Shown here: positions 26,052 through 34,157 of the stretch, piece by piece
How positions within the stretch are numbered: the stretch's first letter is position 1
How the letters are laid out: each line of letters starts with the position of its first letter
From: Bacteroidota bacterium
GTDB lineage: Bacteria; Bacteroidota; Bacteroidia; Chitinophagales; Chitinophagaceae
Direction of reading: 5' to 3'
Assembly: GCA_023416995.1 (NCBI GenBank)
Contig: JAEZGI010000063.1
Span: 1-64,000, forward strand
Length of the DNA stretch: 64,000 nucleotides
The notes under the pieces: generated by a model
The model's database searches: none
What the model saw: only the letters and a program-made list of their open reading frames with translations
What the model was told of the DNA's origin: nothing
Translations under genes and position numbers: made by a program

Positions 26052-28184
26052 TTATAATATGTTCGAAAAAGCGTTCAGGGGAAAATAGAGATCCTGTGAC
26101 ACTTTCACCGGCGTAGCCGTGTCTATGGCTGGTTCCTCATTTTGGCGATAACGATACCTGTCACCATCCTGGTTATTGTTTCTTTCAGATTGACCGTGGT
26201 TGTTGTCGCGATAACGTCTTGCATCAACCCGTTCCAGTCCTGCTTCAGTCATAACATATACGGTGTTTGTGTTCCAGTTATAAGTGTAGTTCCAGTTGTC
26301 TTCCCACTCTACATTGAAACCGCGACGGCGATTGAAGTTCATTGAAAACCAGTTGTAATCAGTCAATGCTTGATCCAGCTCGATCCTTTTGCCTACAGGA
26401 ACTTCTATAACAACAAGCACCTGCTGATTGCGGAACTTTTCATCTTTGCTTACTGCAAATGCCTGGGGCAGTAACAGTATGCTATCGCGTTGCGTGATAT
26501 TGAATTCGATCTTTTCTGCCAGGTCACGTGCCTGTGAGGCGGTGTTTCCGCGGCTCATTTTTACACGTGATACATGATACATTGAGTCAGGACTTTTAAC
26601 TACGTTCACCCGGACCGTATTTAACATGATGGTGTCAGGACCAATTCCATAAAAAGGCATTTCTTCATCCCACTCAATGCCGAACCAATCATCATTATAA
26701 TAACGCACATTGCTGGTTGCGACATTTACCTGCATCTTACCACTCGCTGGTTGTATTAATTCAACCCTGTCTTCAATACCAGATTTAGTTCTGAAATTTC
26801 TACCAAGCATACCAAACAATACGATCGCTGAAACAAGTCCTATGATCCACAAGGTTCCGAAGACATAACCGAGGTAATGATTTTTTGATCTTGCTCCGAT
26901 AATGCGGCGTATCAACCAGGTAATAAGCGACAGTACAGGAATACCTAAAAGAAAGATCAGTGTTGACCAGGCAAGCAGGTTCTGCCAGGTGCCGTCGAGT
27001 ACAAAGTTTCTTACGGGAAACATTGTAAATCCTCCGAATAACAGGGCTATCAATACTCCAAATAATGTGAGGGCGAAAATTGCAGCAATGAACAGAAAGA
27101 ATGCTTTAAATAAAACACCGATCACATGTCCGATTCCGCTGCCTGCACGCCGGGCAGCCGGTGCTGCTTCGGCCGAAAACCTTTTTGCATAAGTGCCTGA
27201 CTCCTGGCCAAATTGTTTTGCTCTTTCACCAAATTGTTCCGCAGTTTGTTTTACTTCCTGGCCCCATTTCTCTGCGCGGTTACGAAAGGAGCCCATGTCG
27301 TTTTTTACTGTTTCCCGGATGGAATTAAGATCCACCTTTTCACCACGCATCTGCAATTTCTCCGCTGCTGTTGTTGCAACAGGAACAGCGATCCACAGTA
27401 TTATGTACGTAAGAAACAATGTTGACCCCAGGGAACCGGTGACCATGCGAGGAACGAAACCAAAGTCCCAATCCCACCAAATGGCATTGAAAGTTCCTGA
27501 AGCGATACCCAAAACGAGGGGTAAAGCAAAAATTAAACGGGGTATCCATATTTCGATGTTGAAGTAAGCTGCAAGGCCGGAAGCCACGCCGCCAATCACC
27601 TTATCATCGGCACTTCTGAACAGGCGGCGGGTAATATTGGTCTCAACGCTTTCAGAAGGAACGATCACCCATAACAATATGTACACCCAGAAGATCGCTC
27701 CAAATAACACCACAAACAGGATCCGCATAATCACGGGGTCAATGCCAAAGTAGTTGGCCAGACCGCTACACACACCACCGATGATCTTATCATCTTCGTT
27801 CCTGGTGAATTTTCCACGGTTTCTGCGGTATTCGCCGCCGCCAACGTTTGCAGAAGAAGTAGCGCCTGAACCCGAAGCTTCTTCAAACTTCTGTTCGCGA
27901 CTGCTTCCTGAATCACCGGTTTCAGCATCCAGGTCCGCAGGGCGGCCCATACTGGCGATGATGGCATTGATGTGTTCGTCAGTGATGCAGACCGCACCGC
28001 TTTTCAGGCGTTCAGAAAACAGTTCTGCGATCCGGCTTTCAATATCGTTGACAATCTCGTTCATCCCTTCCTCGTTGGCAAAATACCGGCGGAGACTTTC
28101 TACGTACTCTTTCAGAATCTCGTAGCTCGTTTCCTCAATCGGGATCACTCTGCCCTGGAAGTTTATATTAATGACCTTTTTCAT
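26052..28184 (-). CDS. PspC-domain membrane protein with two PspC repeats
   Basis: This 710-residue protein begins with a Bacteroidota-specific N-terminal region (VININFQGRVIPIEE, about 1-85), then two PspC domains: FTRNEDDKIIGGVCSGLANYF with its membrane helix, and LFRSADDKVIGGVASGLAAYF with further helices. More transmembrane segments follow around 370-465, and a periplasmic beta-rich C-terminal domain ends in an Asn/Arg/Tyr-rich stretch. PspC proteins are linked to envelope stress; in this phylum the protein is typically paired with a PadR regulator. It starts 24 bases after padR, so the two are cotranscribed and probably under PadR control. Confidence 0.88.
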   Translation of the reverse strand: MKKVININFQGRVIPIEETSYEILKEYVESLRRYFANEEGMNEIVNDIESRIAELFSERLKSGAVCITDEHINAIIASMGRPADLDAETGDSGSSREQKFEEASGSGATSSANVGGGEYRRNRGKFTRNEDDKIIGGVCSGLANYFGIDPVIMRILFVVLFGAIFWVYILLWVIVPSESVETNITRRLFRSADDKVIGGVASGLAAYFNIEIWIPRLIFALPLVLGIASGTFNAIWWDWDFGFVPRMVTGSLGSTLFLTYIILWIAVPVATTAAEKLQMRGEKVDLNSIRETVKNDMGSFRNRAEKWGQEVKQTAEQFGERAKQFGQESGTYAKRFSAEAAPAARRAGSGIGHVIGVLFKAFFLFIAAIFALTLFGVLIALLFGGFTMFPVRNFVLDGTWQNLLAWSTLIFLLGIPVLSLITWLIRRIIGARSKNHYLGYVFGTLWIIGLVSAIVLFGMLGRNFRTKSGIEDRVELIQPASGKMQVNVATSNVRYYNDDWFGIEWDEEMPFYGIGPDTIMLNTVRVNVVKSPDSMYHVSRVKMSRGNTASQARDLAEKIEFNITQRDSILLLPQAFAVSKDEKFRNQQVLVVIEVPVGKRIELDQALTDYNWFSMNFNRRRGFNVEWEDNWNYTYNWNTNTVYVMTEAGLERVDARRYRDNNHGQSERNNNQDGDRYRYRQNEEPAIDTATPVKVSQDLYFPLNAFSNIL

Positions 28185-28208
28185 TGTTTAGTGTTTGACA
28201 AGTTGAAG

Positions 28209-28586
28209 TTAGAGTTGTGCTGGTTCGTCTGGTTGGGTTGCTGATGTGGTCAGTGAATCTTTCCGGTTTGTGAGTGCGTTGACCGCGTTGGCTAGTTCGT
28301 ACCAGGTGGCGGCCAGTTCGTTGTAAAATTCTTCTCCTTTTGGCGTGAGGGAGAAGTATTTCCTGGGGGGACCGGAATTACTCTCTACCCAGCGATAAGT
28401 AAGCATATCAGCATTTTTAAGGCGGGTTAGAAGCGGGTACAATGTACCCTCCAGGATCTGGAGATTCGCGCCACGCATTTCATCGACAATATCACTCGGG
28501 TAAGCTTCTCCCCGGCGAATCACCGACAAAATGCAGAACTCCAGGATTCCCTTCCGCATCTGGCTTTGTGTGTTCTCAATGTTCAT
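28209..28586 (-). CDS. PadR family transcriptional regulator
   Basis: This 125-residue protein has the PadR winged helix-turn-helix: MRKGILEFCILSVIRRGEAYPSDIVDEM, LQILEGTLYPLLTRLKNADMLTYRW, and the wing SNSGPPRKYFSLTPKGEEF, with a short C-terminal dimerisation helix. PadR proteins repress neighbouring genes and often themselves. It is the first gene of the unit with the PspC membrane protein. A full promoter match and an 8-base palindrome lie immediately upstream. The inducing signal is unknown. Confidence 0.92.
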   Translation of the reverse strand: MNIENTQSQMRKGILEFCILSVIRRGEAYPSDIVDEMRGANLQILEGTLYPLLTRLKNADMLTYRWVESNSGPPRKYFSLTPKGEEFYNELAATWYELANAVNALTNRKDSLTTSATQPDEPAQL

Positions 28587-28607
28587 ACGATTTGTTTATT
28601 GACAACT

Positions 28608-28639
28608 CAAAGATAGAGGAAAAGTTTAGTACTATGCAA
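28608..28639 (-). promoter_or_regulatory. promoter of padR-pspC with embedded palindrome
   Basis: Read on the minus strand: TTG at 28639-28637, 21-base spacer, TATCTTTG at 28615-28608, a full -33/-7 match, followed 22 bases later by the padR ATG. The spacer contains the perfect palindrome TAGTACTA at 28627-28634, well placed for an autoregulatory PadR operator (inference). Confidence 0.6.
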
Positions 28640-28834
28640 CACCAAGTACCTTTTTTTTACGGGTAATATTCATTAGCTGCTAATAAGCTTTACAGCAATT
28701 GCAGCATGTATCAGGCTTTCACGCGAAAACGGCTTTTTGAAAGAATCTGAAATTGTTTGCGAACGGTAAATAGACAGGAAGAACGGTAATGGTTTGAAAT
28801 GAGAAAAGCCGGTGAGGGACAGGATTTGGAAGGA

Positions 28835-30256
28835 CTAACGCAAACTCCAGAGATTTCTAAACTCTAATGAACCCTTGCCATCAACCTCAAGGGTCACGGG
28901 TGAAGCACCGGCGCTAAGTGGCTCTGTGCGAAACTGAAGTTTGTTCTCACCTGGCTGCAATGGTACGCGTGAATAGTAAATGGTATGCGGAAGCGATTGC
29001 CAGTTCCTGGTGTCGGCTTTTTCGGAAGCAATGTTGAAAATCTGGATGGCCATTGCAAGCGCTTCTTTCTCATTTTTGTTTTTGGCATCCTCTTTTGGAC
29101 GTGCCGCCGCTTCTGCGAGTTTCTTAACTGCCAACCGGCTCAGGGTGAGCGACATTTCTTTGATAAACCGCTCACGTAGCGTAGCAAAAGCCAATGCGTT
29201 AATATTTTCGGCTTTTTGTAAAGGATAATTCTGGTTGTTGGCGTGAATATATGCGCCGGCGAGCGAAACCGGCTGTTCTACATATTTAGGGAAAGCCACC
29301 CGCAAGGACCGCAGATCTTCCACCTTCAAAGCACTTTTGGTAATGCCGGCGGAGAAATCAAAAGGAATATTAAATGACCCGGTAGGATCCACAAAGAAAA
29401 AATTGCCCAACCCGTCTTTCGTGAGCGAGAAAAAGAAGTTTTGTTCCTCCTTAACCGGAGCGAGGCCGTTTTCCCAAAATACAATCACTTCGCCACCAGC
29501 AGGCGCTTCCCTGGGCGAATACTTCATGTTGAAGACCCTCTCATAATATTCCACCTGGTCAACAAAGCCGTTTGCAGCGGCCGTTCTCAGAAGATCAATT
29601 TTCAATTGCTCAGGAATGGAAACATCATACCAGATATTGTTGTTTTTCAGATAGATCTCCGCGGCGTTCCGGTAAGCAATAAATGCATTATTAATATCCC
29701 CGTTTTTTTCATAGATAAGACCCTGGAGAATTTGTGAAAAAGCATCGTCGGAATAACGGTTCTGGCGATTATTTGTATTATCCTGCAAAGCATAACTCTT
29801 CAAAGAAATACGACGTGCTTCTATCAATGCATCAGATGGCTGATTTAATGCGAGATAGTTTAAAGTCTTATAATAGTGGATCATGAACTTTTCGAAAGCT
29901 TCCCCTTTATACGATTGCATCATCGGGTTAAGCAAAGTGCCCAGCGCAACGTCACCAACGGTAGTACGTGCGTCTTCCATATACAAATCCGCTTCATTGA
30001 AATACTTATTGCTGCTGTCGTATTGCTGCATGAGGTGCGCAATCTTTCCTTTTTCCAAAAGAAAAAGCAACCGGTTTCTTTTTGCCTTGAGTAATTTATT
30101 TTTATCAAGACTTGCGGAAGCGGCTTTGTAATTGCCTTCTATTAACTGGGTATAGTAACTGCCAATCCTGTGATTGTAAGTTGCACATGAATTAAGCAGT
30201 ACCATTACCGCAATAAGCGTGATGGGCAGTTTGATATAGGTAAACAACAGACGCAT
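28835..30256 (-). CDS. COG3014-family lipoprotein with TPR-like helices
   Basis: This 473-residue protein has a lipoprotein signal (lipobox LNSC, Cys about 24) followed by helical repeats resembling TPRs (about 30-230; for example EKGKIAHLMQQYDSSNKYFNEAD), then a beta-rich C-terminal half. It matches the COG3014 family, which often neighbours the LpoB-type lipoprotein gene, as here (the lpoB-like gene ends 35 bases upstream). By analogy with the Lpo activators it may act in cell envelope assembly from the outer membrane, but this is inference; no activity is established for the family to my knowledge. Confidence 0.8.
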   Translation of the reverse strand: MRLLFTYIKLPITLIAVMVLLNSCATYNHRIGSYYTQLIEGNYKAASASLDKNKLLKAKRNRLLFLLEKGKIAHLMQQYDSSNKYFNEADLYMEDARTTVGDVALGTLLNPMMQSYKGEAFEKFMIHYYKTLNYLALNQPSDALIEARRISLKSYALQDNTNNRQNRYSDDAFSQILQGLIYEKNGDINNAFIAYRNAAEIYLKNNNIWYDVSIPEQLKIDLLRTAAANGFVDQVEYYERVFNMKYSPREAPAGGEVIVFWENGLAPVKEEQNFFFSLTKDGLGNFFFVDPTGSFNIPFDFSAGITKSALKVEDLRSLRVAFPKYVEQPVSLAGAYIHANNQNYPLQKAENINALAFATLRERFIKEMSLTLSRLAVKKLAEAAARPKEDAKNKNEKEALAMAIQIFNIASEKADTRNWQSLPHTIYYSRVPLQPGENKLQFRTEPLSAGASPVTLEVDGKGSLEFRNLWSLR

Positions 30257-30291
30257 GGAAATGAAACGGTCAGTACAGCGGAATCCGTTGA

Positions 30292-30882
30292 TTAGTTTTT
30301 GACGTATTTGGCAATCTCTTTATCACCGATCCATACCACTTCGTTTGATTCGATGTTTGTAAGTTCGAGATTAACCTTGTAATAAACCACCTTTCTCTTT
30401 TTGTGTGAATCAACGATGGAGTTGATAGAGCCCTGCAGTATATAATCTGCGCCTTGTTCAAGACCAAATTTCTTCATACTTGATGTAGAAGCATTGGTTT
30501 GCTGATCTGCTTTTTCTGCGCGGAGTTCTTCACGTTTCTTGCCACCCTGCACCAGTCTTACGCGACCTGACTTTACAAAAGATTGTTCAACGTCTTTAAC
30601 AAAGGTTTCTGCTTCGATGTGTTCATGACTTTTATTGCTTACAAAACCAACAATCACAACAGGCTTCTGACCCTGGTGCGCTTCCTGGTGATTACTCACC
30701 CATTTGTCGCGCAAAACCGTTTCAATCATATCATCTGCTACCATGCGCGAGTCCGTATTGTTCCATCTGCCGCTGAGATCTATTTGTTCTGAAGGATCTA
30801 CACGGGATACTTTACGGGCGCAGGATGTTGTTAGTACTGATGCTGTAACAACCAGCGTTACAGCCAGGATTACTTGTTTCAT
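30292..30882 (-). CDS. LpoB-like penicillin-binding protein activator lipoprotein
   Basis: This 196-residue protein has a lipoprotein signal with lipobox TTSC (Cys about 21), then a conserved domain of the LpoB/COG3417 type: RWNNTDSRMVADDMIETVL, VVIVGFVSNKSHEHIEAETF, FGLEQGADYILQGSINSIVD and VDLELTNIE-like strands ending in VVWIGDKEIAKYV. In E. coli LpoB reaches through the peptidoglycan to activate PBP1b. Whether Bacteroidota members do the same is not established. It lies between a Tyr-rich secreted protein gene and the COG3014 gene on the same strand. Confidence 0.87.
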   Translation of the reverse strand: MKQVILAVTLVVTASVLTTSCARKVSRVDPSEQIDLSGRWNNTDSRMVADDMIETVLRDKWVSNHQEAHQGQKPVVIVGFVSNKSHEHIEAETFVKDVEQSFVKSGRVRLVQGGKKREELRAEKADQQTNASTSSMKKFGLEQGADYILQGSINSIVDSHKKRKVVYYKVNLELTNIESNEVVWIGDKEIAKYVKN

Positions 30883-30918
30883 TATCTGGGATTTAAAGGG
30901 TATAAAAATTCGAAAAAA

Positions 30919-31374
30919 TTAACGCAGATACCAACCTAATGCAAACGCAAGTGGAATGGTGGTTAACAGGTAATCGGACCGGTAACTACGATTATAAAAA
31001 GGGGCATTATACCGGCTGTAATATCGGCTACCGGTATAGATCCGATGGCCGTAGTTACCATATGCAGGGTAGTAAGAATAATCATCATACCATCCGTACC
31101 CGTTACGTGCGCGTTCAAGCCGCAATTCGCGACGGAATGCCCTGCGCTGGGCACGGGCCTCAGCTTTGTCGGCCATATAATCAACTGCCCTGTAAGTATC
31201 CTGGAATGTTGTAGAATGCCAGCTGTTTAAAGAGTCGGCCATTGCGACGTATTTTGATCGACTTTCCTCGAATCTGGGATTTTGATTTGGAGCCAGCGTT
31301 TCCTGTGCATGTAACGTAGTCAGGCAAACGCTGAATACAGCTACGAGTAAGATAAGGGGTAAAGCTTTTTTCAT
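30919..31374 (-). CDS. secreted Tyr/Arg-rich hypothetical protein
   Basis: The 151-residue product starts at MKKALPLILLVAVFSVCLTT, a clear signal peptide ending near LHAQ; the frame extends 22 codons upstream, but a promoter match at 31398-31428 falls inside that extension, favouring this start. The mature part has an Arg/Ala-rich helix (KAEARAQRRAFRRELRLERA) and a Tyr-rich stretch (about 95-135) before a hydrophobic C-terminus (LTTIPLAFALGWYLR). I know no family. It is probably the first gene of the LpoB/COG3014 unit, 36 bases ahead of the lpoB-like gene. Confidence 0.65.
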   Translation of the reverse strand: MKKALPLILLVAVFSVCLTTLHAQETLAPNQNPRFEESRSKYVAMADSLNSWHSTTFQDTYRAVDYMADKAEARAQRRAFRRELRLERARNGYGWYDDYSYYPAYGNYGHRIYTGSRYYSRYNAPFYNRSYRSDYLLTTIPLAFALGWYLR

Positions 31375-31397
31375 ACTATTGCGTTTTAAGCTCATTG

Positions 31398-31428
31398 CAA
31401 GAATACAATTGAAACGCGTTAAATACAA
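31398..31428 (-). promoter_or_regulatory. promoter for the Tyr-rich/LpoB/COG3014 unit
   Basis: Minus strand: TTG at 31428-31426, 20-base spacer, TATTCTTG at 31405-31398 (7 of 8 consensus matches counting the two free positions), 24 bases before the ATG at 31374. Confidence 0.45.
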
Positions 31429-31496
31429 GTTAATTGCCATCTGGCCGCCTAAACCCGGTATGAACTGGCAAAAATGCGCTTAAACAGAGAACCCGT

Positions 31497-32441
31497 TTAT
31501 TTCTTCAGCCCGATCTCCCTTAATCGTTCATCAAGATATTCACCAGCCGTTGCGTCGGGATAAGCTTTTGGATGTTGATCATCAACACAGCTTTCAAGAC
31601 ACGCAAGACTCATCGCACTTTTTGGATGTAAAAAGAAAGGAATAGAGAATCTTGATGTGTGCCACATTTCGCGCGGAGGATTTACAACACGATGCGTTGT
31701 TGACTTCAATTTGTTATTAGTAAGTCTTTGCAACATATCTCCGACATTCACAACGATCTGTTCTGGCAGTGATGTTACACCCACCCACTCATTTTGCCTT
31801 GTAAGAATCTGCAGACCATCAGCGGAAGCACCCACCAGTAAAGTGATCAGGTTGATATCCTCATGTTGCTCGGCCCGGATAGCAGATTTCGGTTCACTTG
31901 TAATGGGAGGATAATGAATAGAGCGAAGAATGGAATTACCATTATGGATATGATCATTAAAATAATGCTCATCCAGGTTGAGATAGATCGCAATTGCCTG
32001 TAGCAGCGCTTTACCTGACTTTTCAAAGGCTTTGTACGCTGCTACGAAGGTCTTGTTGAATTGAGGTATTTCTTTTACTTCAACATTATCCGGGTATTCA
32101 GATTTGATGGGATCATTATCTTCTACGGTTTGTCCGAATTGAAAAAACTCTTTCAGATCCGGTGCATCACTTCCTTTAGCATGTTCTTTCCCAAAAGATG
32201 TATATCCTCTTTGCCCCGCAAGACCCGGCACTTCATATTTTTTCTTTTTATCGGCAGGCATAGAAAAAAACTCCTGCACGAATTTGTATAGATCTGCAAT
32301 AAGATCGTCGGAGATGCCATGATTTTTCACGGCCACAAAACCAACTTCTTCATAAGCCTTGCCTAACTTATCTACAAAGGCCTTTTTTAATTCCGGGTCG
32401 CCGGATAAAAAATCTGCGAGGTTTACTACAGGGATCGACAT
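31497..32441 (-). CDS. 2-oxoglutarate/Fe(II) oxygenase, isopenicillin N synthase-like
   Basis: This 314-residue protein has the DIOX_N-type N-terminus (IPVVNLADFLSGDPELKKAF, FVAVKNHGIS) and a jelly-roll core with the iron facial triad: His and Asp in AEQHEDINLITLL near 218-220 and His in TTHRVVNPP near 276, plus the Arg of SRFSIPFFLHP that would bind 2-oxoglutarate. The superfamily includes isopenicillin N synthase, flavonol synthase and gibberellin oxidases; bacterial members near housekeeping genes are mostly uncharacterised. It stands alone with its own promoter-like element, so no substrate can be assigned. Confidence 0.88.
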   Translation of the reverse strand: MSIPVVNLADFLSGDPELKKAFVDKLGKAYEEVGFVAVKNHGISDDLIADLYKFVQEFFSMPADKKKKYEVPGLAGQRGYTSFGKEHAKGSDAPDLKEFFQFGQTVEDNDPIKSEYPDNVEVKEIPQFNKTFVAAYKAFEKSGKALLQAIAIYLNLDEHYFNDHIHNGNSILRSIHYPPITSEPKSAIRAEQHEDINLITLLVGASADGLQILTRQNEWVGVTSLPEQIVVNVGDMLQRLTNNKLKSTTHRVVNPPREMWHTSRFSIPFFLHPKSAMSLACLESCVDDQHPKAYPDATAGEYLDERLREIGLKK

Positions 32442-32457
32442 ATGAAAAAGTTTACTG

Positions 32458-32465
32458 CAAATTTA
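32458..32465 (-). promoter_or_regulatory. -7 element for the oxygenase gene
   Basis: Minus strand reads TAAATTTG, an exact TAnnTTTG match 16 bases upstream of the ATG at 32441. No clear -33 TTG. Confidence 0.4.
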
Positions 32466-32568
32466 GCGGATTTTGCGCCCGACAGAAAATTGCCCTCAGC
32501 GCCGGATCATCCGGGGAGGCTGATAAAATTCAAGTAATGATGTTTTGATAAAGCTTTTTGAAAAACGA

Positions 32569-34011
32569 TCAGAACTCCGCGTTTTTTGGTGTTCTGGGGA
32601 ACGGTATCACATCACGAATATTCGTCATCCCTGTTACAAACTGAACCATTCTTTCAAAACCCAATCCAAAACCAGCATGCGGCACGGCTCCAAAACGGCG
32701 TGTATCCAGGTACCACGAAAGTTCGTCTGCCGGAATGTTTAATTCTTTCATCCGCTGTTCCAGCAGGTCAAGCCGCTCTTCTCTTTGCGAACCGCCTACA
32801 ATCTCCCCGATCCCGGGAGCCAGGATATCCATCGCGGCTACGGTCTTTCCATCGTCGTTCTGGCGCATATAAAATGACTTGATTTGTTTGGGATAGTTGA
32901 TCAGTATCACGGGTTTCTTGAAATGTTTCTCCACCAGGTACCGTTCGTGTTCACTCTGAAGATCCATTCCCCAGTCTTCAATAGGGTACTGGAACTTCTT
33001 CTTTTTATTGTGATTGCTGTCTTTCAGGATTGCAAGCGCTTCGGTATAAGTCAACCGCTCGAAATCGTTGTTTAATACAAACTCCAGCTTCTCAATCAGT
33101 CCGAATTCTGAGCGTTCGTGCAGAGGTTTTTGTTTTTCTTCTTCAGCGAGCCGCTGTGCAAGAAAATCAAGATCCTCGCGGTTATGCTCCATTGCATAAC
33201 GGATGATGTATTTAATGAACTCTTCGGCAAGATTCATATTATCCTCGAGGTCATAAAAAGCCATCTCGGGTTCAATCATCCAGAATTCTGCAAGATGGCG
33301 GGCAGTGTTGGAGTTTTCCGCACGGAAAGTGGGGCCGAATGTATAAATATCGCTGAAGGCCATGGCTCCAAGTTCGCCTTCCAGTTGACCGCTCACGGTA
33401 AGGTTGGTAGACTTGCCAAAAAAGTCTTCTTTATAATCAACTGCACCATCTGGGGTTCTTGGTGTGTTTTCAAACGGCAAAGTAGTTACCCTGAACATTT
33501 CACCGGCGCCTTCAGCATCACTGGCGGTAATGATAGGCGTGTGCAGATATATAAAATCTTTATCATTAAAAAACTTATGAACTGCAAAAGCCAGTGTGTG
33601 TCTTACGCGGAACACAGCTCCGAACGTATTGGTCCGGAAACGCAGGTGGGCGATCTCACGGAGATACTCCAGGCTTGGACGATTTTTTAATTGCAGGGGA
33701 TACTTCTCGCCATCGCAATCACCAAGGATTTCTATCGTATCGGCCTTTACTTCAACCTTTTGTCCTTTTCCCAGCGAAGGAACCAGTTCACCCACTACTT
33801 TCACCGATGCCCCCGTGGTTAATCGTTTCAAAAGTGCATCATCGAACTTGCCCAACTCAGCTACAATCTGGAGGTTATTATTCGTGCTACCGTCGTTTAG
33901 AGCTATAAACTGGTTGTTTCTGAAGGTGCGTACCCACCCCATTACCGTAACCTGGTAGCCGGTCTTTTCGCTGGCCAGCAGGGTTTTCACTTTGGTTCTT
34001 GTGTTAAACAT
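32569..34011 (-). CDS. asnS: asparaginyl-tRNA synthetase
   Basis: This 480-residue class IIb synthetase has an N-terminal OB-fold anticodon-binding domain (QVTVMGWVRTFRNNQFIALNDGS), motif 2 (FGPTFRAENSNTARHLAEFWMIEPEM) and motif 3 (GFGLGFERMVQFVTGMTNIRDVIPFPR). The C-terminal pattern and length are those of AsnS rather than AspS or LysS. It charges tRNA-Asn with asparagine in the cytoplasm. It is divergent from feoB with a 146-base gap. Confidence 0.96.
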   Translation of the reverse strand: MFNTRTKVKTLLASEKTGYQVTVMGWVRTFRNNQFIALNDGSTNNNLQIVAELGKFDDALLKRLTTGASVKVVGELVPSLGKGQKVEVKADTIEILGDCDGEKYPLQLKNRPSLEYLREIAHLRFRTNTFGAVFRVRHTLAFAVHKFFNDKDFIYLHTPIITASDAEGAGEMFRVTTLPFENTPRTPDGAVDYKEDFFGKSTNLTVSGQLEGELGAMAFSDIYTFGPTFRAENSNTARHLAEFWMIEPEMAFYDLEDNMNLAEEFIKYIIRYAMEHNREDLDFLAQRLAEEEKQKPLHERSEFGLIEKLEFVLNNDFERLTYTEALAILKDSNHNKKKKFQYPIEDWGMDLQSEHERYLVEKHFKKPVILINYPKQIKSFYMRQNDDGKTVAAMDILAPGIGEIVGGSQREERLDLLEQRMKELNIPADELSWYLDTRRFGAVPHAGFGLGFERMVQFVTGMTNIRDVIPFPRTPKNAEF

Positions 34012-34034
34012 AACGATAGCATTTAAAATGGCAG

Positions 34035-34042
34035 CAAATATA
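34035..34042 (-). promoter_or_regulatory. -7 element for asnS
   Basis: Minus strand reads TATATTTG, an exact TAnnTTTG match 24 bases upstream of the asnS ATG; no -33 TTG at the expected distance. Confidence 0.38.
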
Positions 34043-34157
34043 CTACTGCCGCGCTTACCTACGGATCGATTTTAAAGGGCCCTTTAACGACATCTTAAGA
34101 AGATTTTACTGAATTCGTAATCTCTTTGAGGTTGGTTATGCCTAATTTCGGCGCCCT

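Noticed and set aside
33118..33690. 190-residue plus-strand frame opposite asnS
   Set aside because: It lies entirely inside the conserved asnS gene on the other strand; composition is not protein-like.
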